Positions 25,734 through 34,826 of a DNA stretch of 64,000 nt are shown piece by piece. The notes under the pieces were generated by a model. It was not told the origin of the DNA. It did no database searches and saw only the letters and a list, made by a program, of their open reading frames with translations. The first letter of the stretch is position 1. Each line of letters starts with the position of its first letter. The stretch comes from Blastomonas natatoria. GTDB taxonomy: Bacteria > Pseudomonadota > Alphaproteobacteria > Sphingomonadales > Sphingomonadaceae. The stretch covers positions 57,086 to 121,085 of the forward strand of contig NZ_QJJM01000012.1 in the NCBI RefSeq assembly GCF_003201955.1, given 5' to 3'. Made by a program: the position numbers and the translations under genes.

Positions 25734-27353
25734 ATGACTGCAGCAACCGCCCAGATGGGTGAATTCGAGACGATGAAGCGGAGCTGGCCCCAGGACCTGC
25801 TCGCTTCGGTCGTCGTGTTTCTGGTGGCGCTCCCGCTCTGCCTTGGCGTCGCCATCGCATCGGGCGCGCCGCCCGCTCTTGGTCTGATCACTGGCATTAT
25901 CGGCGGTCTGGTCGTCGGCACTCTGGCGGGATCGCCGCTGCAGGTCAGTGGCCCTGCTGCGGGCCTTGCGGTTCTGTGCTATCAGCTGGTCCAGGAACAG
26001 GGCCTGATCATGATGGGAGTGGTCGGACTGATTGCCGGCGCGCTCCAGCTGATCGCGGGCATAGCACGGCTCGGTCAATGGTTCCGCGCCATCTCCCCCT
26101 CGGTGATCCACGGCATGCTGGCCGGCATCGGCGTGCTGATCCTCGGGTCGCAATTCCATGTGATGATCGACGACAGCCCGCGCGGCAGCGGCATCCAGAA
26201 CCTGCTGTCGATCCCCGAGGCGATCTACAAGGCAATCTTCCCGATGGCCATGGACAGCCATCACCTCGCGGCGATCACGGGCGTTGCCACGATCGCGGCG
26301 ATCCTGATCTGGAACCAGTTCAAGCCCAAGCAGCTGGCCATGGTCCCTGCCCCGCTGATCGCGGTGATTGTCGGCACTCTGGTCGCGGCCTTTGCCGGGT
26401 TCGATATCAAGCGCGTCACCGTGCCCGACAATATCGTCGCCTCGCTCAACATCCCGACCATGGAAGCGCTGCAGCGCGGCCTGACGATGGAAATCCTGCT
26501 GCTTGGCGTGGTTTTCGCCTTTGTTGCCAGCGCAGAAACGCTGCTGTGCGCCACAGCCGTCGATCAGATGCACACCGGTCCGCGCACCAAGTATGACAAG
26601 GAACTGCGCGCTCAGGGCATCGGCAACATGCTGTGCGGCGCGGTCGGCGCGCTGCCGATGACCGGCGTGATCGTGCGCTCCTCTGCCAATGTGCAGGCGG
26701 GCGCCAAGTCGCGCATGTCGGCGATCATGCACGGCGTGTGGATCCTGGCTACGGTCGTCGCCCTGCCCTGGCTGCTCGCGTTGATCCCGACCGCCGCGCT
26801 GGCTGCAATCCTGGTCTATACGGGCTACAAGCTGGTCAACATCGCGCAGATCAAGAAGATCGCCTCCTACGGCCGTGTCGAACTGGCGATCTATTTTACC
26901 ACGCTGGGCGGCATCGTGGTGTTCGACCTGCTGACCGGCGTGATCATCGGCTTCGTGCTGGCAACGGCCAAGGTGGTCTATACCTTCACCCATGTCCGGG
27001 TCGATCTGGAGGATGACGAGATGGCGGGCCGTACCGACGTGTTCCTGCACGGGTCGGCGACCTTCTTTTCCATCCCGCGTCTTGCCGGCGTGCTGGAAAC
27101 CGTGAAGCCGGGTCGCGAGGTGCATGTGCATGTCGAGCATCTGGACCATATCGACCATGCCTGTCTCGACATGCTGGGTGCATGGGAGAAGCAGCACAAG
27201 GCAACTGGCGGCAGCATGGTGATGGAATGGCAGGACCTGCGCGAGCGCTATGCATCGCCCTATCAGAAGATGCAGGATTCGGCCGATGGCGAAGGCACCT
27301 GGCCAGGAGACGGGCCAAAAAAAGCCAGGCCGGTGCTTGAGCCGGCGGCCTGA
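25734..27353 (+). CDS. SulP-family anion (probable bicarbonate) transporter
   Basis: 539 residues from the ATG of MTAATAQMGEFE. About 11-12 membrane segments, beginning LLASVVVFLVALPLCLGVAI and the SulP signature region GIIGGLVVGTLAGSPLQVSG. The C-terminal part (about 420-505) is a STAS domain (DVFLHGSATFFSIPRLAG). Family members carry sulfate, bicarbonate or dicarboxylates. The adjoining carbonic anhydrase makes bicarbonate the likeliest substrate; this is inference. A strong terminator follows. Confidence 0.88.
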   Translation: MTAATAQMGEFETMKRSWPQDLLASVVVFLVALPLCLGVAIASGAPPALGLITGIIGGLVVGTLAGSPLQVSGPAAGLAVLCYQLVQEQGLIMMGVVGLIAGALQLIAGIARLGQWFRAISPSVIHGMLAGIGVLILGSQFHVMIDDSPRGSGIQNLLSIPEAIYKAIFPMAMDSHHLAAITGVATIAAILIWNQFKPKQLAMVPAPLIAVIVGTLVAAFAGFDIKRVTVPDNIVASLNIPTMEALQRGLTMEILLLGVVFAFVASAETLLCATAVDQMHTGPRTKYDKELRAQGIGNMLCGAVGALPMTGVIVRSSANVQAGAKSRMSAIMHGVWILATVVALPWLLALIPTAALAAILVYTGYKLVNIAQIKKIASYGRVELAIYFTTLGGIVVFDLLTGVIIGFVLATAKVVYTFTHVRVDLEDDEMAGRTDVFLHGSATFFSIPRLAGVLETVKPGREVHVHVEHLDHIDHACLDMLGAWEKQHKATGGSMVMEWQDLRERYASPYQKMQDSADGEGTWPGDGPKKARPVLEPAA

Positions 27354-27384
27354 TCCGGGCCAGACAGATCATCCGCAAAAAGAC

Positions 27385-27416
27385 ATGGCCACCGGAGCGA
27401 TCCGGTGGCCATTTTC
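27385..27416 (+). terminator. Intrinsic terminator of the ArsR-carbonic anhydrase-SulP set
   Basis: 12-bp perfect stem (27385-27396 with 27401-27412, ATGGCCACCGGA) with a GCGA loop followed by TTTT. Confidence 0.85.
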
Positions 27417-27459
27417 GTGTCCGTTGGTCGAAAGATTTGATCCGGACACCGAACGGCGC

Positions 27460-27486
27460 GGAACAAAGCGCAGGGCATGGCGTATT
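27460..27486 (+). promoter_or_regulatory. EcfG-type general stress promoter
   Basis: GGAAC at 27460-27464, 16 bases, then CGTATT at 27481-27486. This is close to the alphaproteobacterial EcfG consensus GGAAC-N16/17-CGTT. It lies 55 bases before the YqjD-like gene, a kind of gene often controlled by the general stress response. Confidence 0.6.
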
Positions 27487-27540
27487 GGTTGCGATGTCGG
27501 GAGGTTCGCACCTGCCCGATCGATATCAAAGGAGATCACC

Positions 27541-28116
27541 ATGAGTGACGCCATCAAGAACGCCGCCGAACGCATCAAGGCCGATGCCCTCAATCTGGCA
27601 GAGCGTGCCCGCAGCGAAGCTTCCAGCGCGTTCGCCTCGGTCAACGACAATCGTGACGAGCTGCGCTCCAAGGCGAGCGAGACAGCAAGACTGGCCGGCG
27701 AAGTGATCGCGGAGAATGCAAGGATCGCCTCGGATCTGGTCAAGCGCAATGCGTCGGCTGCAGCCGCGATCATCACCGAAAATGCCAAGTCGCTGACGAC
27801 CGAAGTTGGCCCGCTGCGCGACAAGGCCGACGAACTGGCGCACGATGCGAGCGAGCGTCTGGCGGTGGTTGCACGCGAACTGTCCGGCAAGGTCAGCGAG
27901 AACAGCCGCTATGCGGCCCAGCAGGCCCGGGCCCATCCCGCGCTCGCGCTTGGTCTCGCGGCAGGCGGCATCGCGCTGATTGCTGCAGCCATTGCCGTGT
28001 CGCGTCGCAACAAGAACGCGGCCGCGACGACGCCCGACGAGAATAGCGATTATGTCGATCAGAATGTCGTGCCCTCAACCACGGGCGCTGCCGGAACGGC
28101 CTACAACGTTCACTGA
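27541..28116 (+). CDS. YqjD/ElaB-like membrane-anchored helical protein
   Basis: 191 residues from the ATG at 27541 with an AAAGGAG site. A long, Ala-rich, charged amphipathic helix region (about 1-130, RSEASSAFASVNDNRDELRS) precedes one C-terminal membrane segment (ALALGLAAGGIALIAAAIAV) and a polar tail. This layout is that of DUF883/YqjD-like proteins, which tether ribosomes or other partners to the membrane in stress and stationary phase. The tail beyond the membrane segment is unusual in length. The EcfG-type promoter upstream agrees with stress expression. Confidence 0.75.
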   Translation: MSDAIKNAAERIKADALNLAERARSEASSAFASVNDNRDELRSKASETARLAGEVIAENARIASDLVKRNASAAAAIITENAKSLTTEVGPLRDKADELAHDASERLAVVARELSGKVSENSRYAAQQARAHPALALGLAAGGIALIAAAIAVSRRNKNAAATTPDENSDYVDQNVVPSTTGAAGTAYNVH

Positions 28117-28258
28117 TCGTCTCGGAGTCAGGAGCCGCGCTCGATTCCCTCAGGCGCGGAGCCTCGGGGCCTGTGTTCCAGACAGAGGCGCCCCCCGCTT
28201 CCGGAGGGCAGGCCCCAAATCTAGTGGAAGAAGCCAACTTCAGGGGCAGGCGATGCGG

Positions 28259-30100
28259 TCACCAACCGCATTGCTTGCCCTTATTTTCTTCCTTGAGCCA
28301 CGTCTGCAGCGGCGCGAAATATTCGACCAGCGCCGTTCCGTCCATTTCACGCGATCCGGTGAACGCCTCGAGTGCATCGGGCCAGGGCTTTGACGCGCCC
28401 ATTTCAAGCATCGCGTTCAGCCGGTTGCCCACTTCCTTGTTGCCATAGAAGCTGCAGCGATGGAGCGGCCCCTTCCATCCCGCAATGTCGCACGCTGCCT
28501 TGTAGAACTGGAACTGCAGGATGCGCGCCAGGAAATAGCGGGTATAAGGCGTGTTGCCCGGGATGTGGTATTTCGCGCCGGGGTCGAAGGCATCATCCGG
28601 TCGATCGGCGGGCGGCACGATGCCCTGATATTGCAGACGCAGCGCCGTCCAGGCGTCGTTGTAGCCGGTGGGCTTGATGCTGCCGTCGAACACGCCCCAG
28701 CGCCAGCGATCGACCAGCAGGCCGAACGGCAGGAAGGCAAGCTTGTCCATGCCCTGGCGCAGCAACAGGCCCAGATCCTTGTCCGCACCCGGCACCTTCG
28801 CCTTGTCGAGCAGGCCGATCTCGACCAGATAATCGGGTGTGATCGAGAGCGCGACCATGTCGCCGATCGCCTCGTGGAAGCCATCGTTCGCGCCATCGAG
28901 ATGCAGCGGATCCTGCTGGTTATAGGCGCGCTGGTAATAATTGTGCCCCAGTTCGTGATGGATCGTGGTGAAATCGTCGGCATTCACCTTGATGCACATC
29001 TTGATGCGGATATCGTCCATGTTGTCGATGTCCCAGGCCGAGGCATGGCACACGACCTCGCGGTCCTGCGGCTTCACGAATTGCGAGCGCTGCCAGAACG
29101 TCTCCGGCAGCGGCGCAAAGCCCAGTGACGAAAAGAAGCCCTCGCCGGTCTTCACCATCTTTAGCGGATCGTAATTCTTCGCCTTGAGCAGTTCGGTCAC
29201 GTCATAGCCGATATCGCCCGCGCCCGCCGGCGCCACGACATCATAGATATTGCCCCATTCCTGCGCCCACATGTTGCCGAGCAGGTCGGCGCGGATCGGG
29301 CCAGTCTTCGGCTGCACCGCATCGCCATATTTCTCGTTCAGCTTGGTGCGGGTGTAGCAATGCAGGTCGTCATAGAGCGGCTTGACCTGCTGCCACAGCT
29401 TCTCGGTGAGCGCGGCGAACTCGTCCGCGCTCATGTCATACTGGCCGCGCCACATGGCCCCCACATTCCTGAAGCCCAGCTCGCGCGCACCCTGGTTGGC
29501 GATCTCGACCATGCGCGCATAATCGTCCTTCATCGGCGCGCCGACATTGTCGTGCCAGCTCACCCACATTTCCTTGAGCTTTGCCGGATCGCGGACATCG
29601 CCCATCGCCGCCTCGATATCCGATCCGCTGACCGGCTTGCCGTCGAGCGTTCCCTTGCCCTTGCCGTAGATCGACTGAAGCTCGGTCGCGATGGTGTTGA
29701 GTTCGGCCGCCGCACCCTCGGTGGTCGGCGCAGGCAGCACGATGCCGCCGCGCAGCTTGTCGAGCTTGCGCCGCGTCTCTTCGCTGAGGCCCGGAACGTC
29801 GTTATACTTGGCCGCCTCGAGCGCGAAGCGTACCTGCATCTCGGTGCCCTTGGCGCCGACTTCGGCGGCGAGCGCATTGGTATCGTCGGTCAGATAGGTC
29901 GAGTTGATCCAGAACACCCGGCTTGCCGAGACCGTGTAATCGAAGCCCTCCTTCTCCGCCGCCGCGACAAAGGCCTCGGCATCGGCGGCGGTCGGCTTGG
30001 CCGCAGCGGCCTGCGGGGCCACCTCTTCGGCAAAGGCCGGGGCAGCGACAGTCGCAACCGACAGCGCGATCACGGATGCAAGCGATTTGAACGATTTCAT
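28259..30100 (-). CDS. M2-family (ACE-like) peptidyl-dipeptidase
   Basis: 613 residues with a signal peptide (SVATVAAPAFA, cleavage near residue 24). Zinc metallopeptidase of family M2: the HExxH motif is in TTIHHELGHNYYQRAYN near residue 382, and the third ligand Glu in DGFHEAIGDMVALS about 25 residues later. Members release dipeptides from peptide C-termini; periplasmic copies in sphingomonads and xanthomonads are of full length like this one. Probably monocistronic. Confidence 0.93.
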   Translation of the reverse strand: MKSFKSLASVIALSVATVAAPAFAEEVAPQAAAAKPTAADAEAFVAAAEKEGFDYTVSASRVFWINSTYLTDDTNALAAEVGAKGTEMQVRFALEAAKYNDVPGLSEETRRKLDKLRGGIVLPAPTTEGAAAELNTIATELQSIYGKGKGTLDGKPVSGSDIEAAMGDVRDPAKLKEMWVSWHDNVGAPMKDDYARMVEIANQGARELGFRNVGAMWRGQYDMSADEFAALTEKLWQQVKPLYDDLHCYTRTKLNEKYGDAVQPKTGPIRADLLGNMWAQEWGNIYDVVAPAGAGDIGYDVTELLKAKNYDPLKMVKTGEGFFSSLGFAPLPETFWQRSQFVKPQDREVVCHASAWDIDNMDDIRIKMCIKVNADDFTTIHHELGHNYYQRAYNQQDPLHLDGANDGFHEAIGDMVALSITPDYLVEIGLLDKAKVPGADKDLGLLLRQGMDKLAFLPFGLLVDRWRWGVFDGSIKPTGYNDAWTALRLQYQGIVPPADRPDDAFDPGAKYHIPGNTPYTRYFLARILQFQFYKAACDIAGWKGPLHRCSFYGNKEVGNRLNAMLEMGASKPWPDALEAFTGSREMDGTALVEYFAPLQTWLKEENKGKQCGW

Positions 30101-30161
30101 GAGCGAGGTCCTTGTGCGAACGGCAATTCGCGACGGACGATGGAACCCCGGCGCGGCAGCG

Positions 30162-30929
30162 TCAAGTGGTCAGAAATGAAACCATTTCTTCGGCCAGCGC
30201 CGGTTCGAGCACGCTCGACATGTGCGTGCCCTTGATCTCGCGATAGGTCGCGTTCTTGAGCTGGCGCGCGAGTTCGGGTGCGGAACCGTTGTCCTGGTCG
30301 TCCGCGCCGCAGACCACCAGCACCGGCACATCACGGGCAACCAGCGCATCGGTATCGACCACGCCGAAGCTGTCGAGCAGCAGCCGGGCCGCGACCGGAT
30401 CGATCCCCTGCGTCTTCATGAAGGCAACCGCCATGAAATGCGGGTCGCCGCGCTTCACCTCGTCGCGCCGGTCGATCGCGGTGACGAAAAAATCGCGCCG
30501 CCGCGTCCAGCCGGTCAGCCCTTGCCAGCCCATGCCCGCAAGGATCGCCTTGCCCGGCGTCACGCCCGCCGCCAGCAGCTTCGCCGTGGTGCGCGCGCCG
30601 AGTGAAAATCCGCCCAGATCGAAATCGTCGAGCCCCAGCGTGTCGATCAACGACAGCGCATCATCGACCAGCACGTCATGCGGATAAGCCGCCGGATCAT
30701 GCGGTGCCGCACTCTGCCCGTGCGCGCGCAGATCGGGCATGACGACGCGATAGCCCGCTGCCGCCAGCCGCGCCGCGTGCCCGAACTTGATCCAGTTGGT
30801 CTCCGCGCTGGAGAACAGTCCATGCAGCAGCAGCAGCGGCCTGCCCTCGCCGGTTTCGTGCACGGCCAACGGGGTGCCGTCGAAGGAGCGTATGCGGGTG
30901 GTGGTGATGCTGGGAATGGTTGCGGTCAT
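30162..30929 (-). CDS. Alpha/beta hydrolase
   Basis: 255 residues. Oxyanion block LLLLHGLFSS, nucleophile Ser in DLGGFSLGART near residue 108, acid Asp in VLVVCGADDQDNG near 205, and catalytic His in IKGTHMSSVLEP near 236. Substrate unknown. Its start overlaps the stop of the upstream DsbA-like gene by four bases, so the two are translationally coupled. Confidence 0.88.
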   Translation of the reverse strand: MTATIPSITTTRIRSFDGTPLAVHETGEGRPLLLLHGLFSSAETNWIKFGHAARLAAAGYRVVMPDLRAHGQSAAPHDPAAYPHDVLVDDALSLIDTLGLDDFDLGGFSLGARTTAKLLAAGVTPGKAILAGMGWQGLTGWTRRRDFFVTAIDRRDEVKRGDPHFMAVAFMKTQGIDPVAARLLLDSFGVVDTDALVARDVPVLVVCGADDQDNGSAPELARQLKNATYREIKGTHMSSVLEPALAEEMVSFLTT

Positions 30930-31576
30930 CCCCGCTCTTTAAGGCCTGCCTGCTCCATGCGCCAGATGGCAAGTCCGATGCGGTCCTGGCCGAAAAAGGG
31001 TTCGCCCTGGAACACCAATGTCGGCACGCCCCAGTGCCCTGCCATTTCGAGCGCCTGCTGGTTGGCGGCGAGTTCGGCGTCGAGCGCCTCGGCTTCGGCA
31101 ACCGCGATCGCGTCGAGTTCGGCGAGGTCCAGCCCCGCGCGTTCGGCTGCATGCTTCAGGTGATCGCCCTCGTGCCAGCCGGCGGTGCCGCCCCAGATGA
31201 GCTGCGACACCTCGTCGCAGAACGCCAGGCTCTTGCCCATGCGCGCTGCGGCCTGGCCCATGCGGGTGATGCGATAGATATAGGGCTGTTCCGCCGCAAT
31301 CGTCCGCGTGGCCATGTCCTGCACGATCGGATCGGGATTGGGCGGGAAGAAGGGAATTTCCAGATATTGCGACAGGCGAAACACGTCGGTCAGCGTGTAG
31401 CGCAGCCAGCCGGGATGATTGCGCTCGAAAAATGTCGGCTCGCGCACTGCGAGTGGATATACCGGGCGCAGATTGAGCGTCAGGTCATATTGCTCTTCCA
31501 TCGCGCGATAGCGACGCATCGCCAGATAGCTGTAGGGGGAGCGGAACGACCAGAATATATCGGCTGTGAGTGTCAT
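30926..31576 (-). CDS. 2-hydroxychromene-2-carboxylate isomerase / DsbA-like protein
   Basis: 216 residues of the thioredoxin-fold DsbA group. The N-terminal FWSFRSPYSYLA carries the catalytic Ser typical of HCCA isomerase/kappa-GST rather than a CxxC. Middle and end (GWHEGDHLKHA, HWGVPTLVFQGEPFFGQDRI) match that family, which uses glutathione. Start chosen at MTLTADIFWSF; 12 further codons upstream are open. Divergent from the MarR gene, with a palindrome between them, so probably controlled together. Confidence 0.85.
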   Translation of the reverse strand: MTLTADIFWSFRSPYSYLAMRRYRAMEEQYDLTLNLRPVYPLAVREPTFFERNHPGWLRYTLTDVFRLSQYLEIPFFPPNPDPIVQDMATRTIAAEQPYIYRITRMGQAAARMGKSLAFCDEVSQLIWGGTAGWHEGDHLKHAAERAGLDLAELDAIAVAEAEALDAELAANQQALEMAGHWGVPTLVFQGEPFFGQDRIGLAIWRMEQAGLKERG

Positions 31577-31637
31577 GTCACACAGACTGCCAAAACATGG
31601 CGTTTTGTGCAATCGGAATTGTGCTCAGTGCACTTCC

Positions 31638-31661
31638 ATATAATGTCATATGCTATTATAT
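31638..31661. promoter_or_regulatory. Palindromic MarR operator candidate
   Basis: ATATAAT at 31638-31644 and its complement ATTATAT at 31655-31661, centred on CATATG. 20 of 24 positions are symmetric. It lies 9 bases before the MarR start and 62 bases before the start of the divergent DsbA-like gene. It is strikingly AT-rich for this genome. Confidence 0.55.
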
Positions 31662-31669
31662 CGCATGCC

Positions 31670-32104
31670 ATGACAGACTCGATCGGATTTCTCCTCAACG
31701 ATACTGCCCGGCTCTATCGCCGGACGCTTGATGGCATGTTGCGCGATCTGGGGATGACCAGCCTGCAATGGCGCACGGTCGCGCGGCTGAACCGCGAACC
31801 GGGCATGCGGCAGAGCGAGCTGGCCGATCTGCTCGAGGTCGAGCCGATTACCCTGTCGCGCATGATCGACCGGCTGGCCGATAGCGGCATGGTCTGCCGC
31901 AAGCCCGACCCCAATGACCGGCGCGCCTGGAACCTGTATCTCACCGACAAGACCGACGGGCTGATCCGCCAGCTGGAAGCCGAGGCCAGGCGAGTCGAGG
32001 ATCATGCCTTTGCCGGTCTCAGCCAAGACGAGCGCCACGTGCTCGCCGGGCTGGTAGAGCGTGTCCGCGCCAATCTTTCGCGCAAGGAGGCCGTCGATGC
32101 TTGA
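31670..32104 (+). CDS. MarR-family regulator of the EmrAB-like pump
   Basis: 144 residues, ATG at 31670 (MTDSIGFLLNDTARLYRRTL). Winged helix with LQWRTVARLNREPGMRQSEL, recognition region LEVEPITLSRMIDRLADSGM, and wing RKPDPNDRRAWNLYLTD. It overlaps the emrA-like gene by 8 bases and precedes the emrB-like gene, the EmrR-A-B layout, so it likely represses this pump and itself through the palindrome just upstream. Confidence 0.88.
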   Translation: MTDSIGFLLNDTARLYRRTLDGMLRDLGMTSLQWRTVARLNREPGMRQSELADLLEVEPITLSRMIDRLADSGMVCRKPDPNDRRAWNLYLTDKTDGLIRQLEAEARRVEDHAFAGLSQDERHVLAGLVERVRANLSRKEAVDA

Positions 32105-33209
32105 CCGCGACGAACGCATATCGGTGAGCGAGGATATGGTGGAAGTCGATTCCCCTTCGGGTGCCGCCGCCCCTTCGCCGGTTGCGCAGCAGCCATCTGA
32201 AAAGGCTCCCCGCAAGTGGCTGAAGCGGGTGGTGATGGTTTCGGTCCCGCTCGCGCTGGCGGTGGCGGGCGGCTATTACTGGCTTTCGGGCGGGCGCTAT
32301 GTCTCGACCGACAATGCCTATGTCCAGCAGGACAAGGTCGCCGTGACGTCCGAGGTCGGCGGCCCGATCATTGATGTGCGCGCAGCCGAGAACATGGCGG
32401 TGAAAGCGGGCGACGTGCTCTTCCGCATCGATCCTGAGCCCTATGAGCTGGCGGTGCGTCAGGCCGACGCCGATATCGCCGGAGCCGAGGTATCGGTCGC
32501 GACGCTCGCCAGCGAGGCGCGCTCGACCGGGGTGGGCATTGCAGCGGCGCAGGATGCGATCGACTATGCCAGGATCGATCTGGAGCGCCAGCAGGCACTG
32601 ATGGCGCGCGGTTTCACCACCAAGGCGCGGCTCGACGAGGCCGAGCGCCGCGTCCAGATGGCGCGCGAACAGCTGCGCGCGGCGCAGGCCGATGCCGCCG
32701 ATGCCCGTGCAAAGCTCGCGACCGGCAGCGCAGTGCCTGGCGTCAATCCCGCGATTGCGCAGGCGCGCGTGCGCCGCGAGACCGCTGCGCTGAACCTTGC
32801 CCGCACCGTCGTCCGCGCGCCGGTGAGCGGCCGCGTCGTCCAGGCCGATCGGCTGCAAAAGGGTCAGGCAATGGTCGTCGGTCTGCCCGCGCTGACGCTG
32901 GTGGTCGATGACCGCAGCTGGATCGAGGCGAATTTCAAGGAAACCGATCTCGACCATATGCGCGTTGGCCAGGCAGCCGAGGTAACACTCGATGCCTATC
33001 CCGACCTCAAGCTCACCGGCCGGGTCGAGAGCATCGGCGCAGGCACCGGCGCGGAATTTTCGGTGCTGCCCGCGCAGAACGCGACCGGCAACTGGGTCAA
33101 GGTGACGCAGCGCGTGCCGGTGCGCATCCGGCTCGACAAGCCCGCCGACCGTCGCCTGATCGCGGGGCTTTCCGCCGAGGTCACCGTCGATACCGGCAAG
33201 CGCAAGTAA
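32097..33209 (+). CDS. HlyD/EmrA-type membrane fusion protein
   Basis: 370 residues from ATG at 32097, with AAGGAGG just before it inside the MarR gene. One N-terminal membrane helix (VVMVSVPLALAVAGGYYWL), then the lipoyl/barrel-sandwich halves: STDNAYVQQDKVAVTSEVGG near residue 75 and VRAPVSGRVVQADRLQKGQ near 240, separated by a helical hairpin. It links the inner-membrane pump EmrB to an outer-membrane channel that is not encoded nearby. Confidence 0.9.
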   Translation: MLDRDERISVSEDMVEVDSPSGAAAPSPVAQQPSEKAPRKWLKRVVMVSVPLALAVAGGYYWLSGGRYVSTDNAYVQQDKVAVTSEVGGPIIDVRAAENMAVKAGDVLFRIDPEPYELAVRQADADIAGAEVSVATLASEARSTGVGIAAAQDAIDYARIDLERQQALMARGFTTKARLDEAERRVQMAREQLRAAQADAADARAKLATGSAVPGVNPAIAQARVRRETAALNLARTVVRAPVSGRVVQADRLQKGQAMVVGLPALTLVVDDRSWIEANFKETDLDHMRVGQAAEVTLDAYPDLKLTGRVESIGAGTGAEFSVLPAQNATGNWVKVTQRVPVRIRLDKPADRRLIAGLSAEVTVDTGKRK

Positions 33210-33215
33210 CCGGCG

Positions 33216-34802
33216 ATGGCCAGCCGAGCCGCACCTGCCCCCGCATCACGCACCGAGCCGTCGCCTGCTGCACCGGGCGATGTCGCGACGCTGCCGGTCA
33301 GGCATCACGGCCTTTTGACGCTGGCGGTGATGATGGCGTCGATCATGCAGATCCTCGACACCACCATAGCCAATGTCGCGCTGCCGCACATGGAATCGAG
33401 CCTGGGCGCGACATCGGAAACGGTGACCTGGGCGCTGACCAGCTATCTTGTCGCTTCGGCGATCGCGATCCCGATCACCGGCTGGCTGGCCGAACGGATC
33501 GGATCGCGCAACCTCTTCATCTGGGCGGTCATCGCCTTCACGCTTTCCTCGCTGCTCTGTGGCGCCGCGACGAGCCTAGGCGAAATGGTGCTGTTCCGCG
33601 CCTTTCAGGGGATCAGCGCGGCGTTCATCGGCCCGCTGTCGCAGACCGTGCTGATGGACATCAATCCGCCCAGCAAGCAGGCAAAGGCCATGGCTTTATG
33701 GGGCATGGGCATCATGGTCGGACCGATCATGGGCCCGGTGATCGGCGGCTGGCTGACCGAGAACTACAACTGGCGCTGGGTGTTCCTGATCAACGTGCCC
33801 TTGGGCATCGTTACCGTCATCCTGATGCTGTGGCTGCTGCCCAGCCGCCCGAAGACCGATCGCCGGTTCGATCTGTTCGGCTTCTCGATGCTGGCACTCG
33901 GCCTCGCCAGCATGCAGGTGATGCTCGACCGCGGTACACAGCTCGACTGGCTCAGCAGCACCGAAATCCTGATCGAGGGCGCGATCGCCATCGCCTGTCT
34001 GTGGATGTTTGCCTTGCATATGCTCTGGGGCAGGCAGCCGCTGTTCGACCGCACGCTGCTGGGCAATCCCAACATGGCCGCTGCGCTGCTGTTCATGCTC
34101 GTCGTCGGCATGGTGATGTTTGCGAGCATGGCCTTGCTGCCGCCGATGCTGCAGCAGCTGTTCGGCTATACCGTGCTCGACACCGGCCTGCTGCTCGCCC
34201 CGCGCGGCTTCGGCATCCTCGTGTCGATGGCGATTGCAGGTCGCCTGGTGACGAGGATCGACCCGCGTTACCTGATGGTTACCGGGGCCATCATCACGAC
34301 CTACTCGCTCTACATGATGACCGGCTGGTCGCTGGAGATGAGCTGGCAGCCGATGGTGGTTGCCGGTCTCGTCCAGGGCCTGGGCATGGGGCTGGTGTTC
34401 ATACCCTTGAACATGACGGCCTTCTCGACGCTGCAGCCGCGCCACCGCACCGACGGCGCCAGCCTGCTGAACCTGTCGCGGAGCATCGGCGCGTCGATCG
34501 GCATCGCAGGCATGACCGCCCTGCTCAGCCGCAACATCCAGGTCAGCCATGGTGATCTTGCCGCGCATATCACCGACAGCACGCTCTCCGCGATCGACTC
34601 CGGAACGATCGAGAAGTTTGGCTCGCTGGGCGATGCGACGATGATGGCGATCAATGGCGAGGTCAACCGCCAGGCTGCAATGATCGCCTATATCGACGAT
34701 TTCCACGCAATGATGCTCATCAACCTGTGCGCGATCCCGCTGCTGCTCCTGCTGCGCCGCCCCGCGAACATGGGCGGCTTGCCAGTGCATATCGGGGAAT
34801 GA
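33216..34802 (+). CDS. EmrB-type DHA2 MFS drug transporter
   Basis: 528 residues with 14 hydrophobic segments, the DHA2 pattern. Signatures: LDTTIANVALPHMESSLGAT near residue 47, GWLAERIGSRNLFIWAV near 90, and the motif C-like segment WGMGIMVGPIMGPVIGGWLT near 165. Proton-driven efflux of hydrophobic compounds together with the EmrA-like protein six bases upstream. Substrate unknown. Confidence 0.92.
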   Translation: MASRAAPAPASRTEPSPAAPGDVATLPVRHHGLLTLAVMMASIMQILDTTIANVALPHMESSLGATSETVTWALTSYLVASAIAIPITGWLAERIGSRNLFIWAVIAFTLSSLLCGAATSLGEMVLFRAFQGISAAFIGPLSQTVLMDINPPSKQAKAMALWGMGIMVGPIMGPVIGGWLTENYNWRWVFLINVPLGIVTVILMLWLLPSRPKTDRRFDLFGFSMLALGLASMQVMLDRGTQLDWLSSTEILIEGAIAIACLWMFALHMLWGRQPLFDRTLLGNPNMAAALLFMLVVGMVMFASMALLPPMLQQLFGYTVLDTGLLLAPRGFGILVSMAIAGRLVTRIDPRYLMVTGAIITTYSLYMMTGWSLEMSWQPMVVAGLVQGLGMGLVFIPLNMTAFSTLQPRHRTDGASLLNLSRSIGASIGIAGMTALLSRNIQVSHGDLAAHITDSTLSAIDSGTIEKFGSLGDATMMAINGEVNRQAAMIAYIDDFHAMMLINLCAIPLLLLLRRPANMGGLPVHIGE

Positions 34803-34826
34803 GCCGACGCATCTTGCTTTGCCGGG

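Noticed and set aside
25719..27197. Minus-strand open frame of almost 500 codons opposite the SulP gene
   Set aside because: Shadow of the transporter gene; low-complexity His/Asp/Arg-rich translation.
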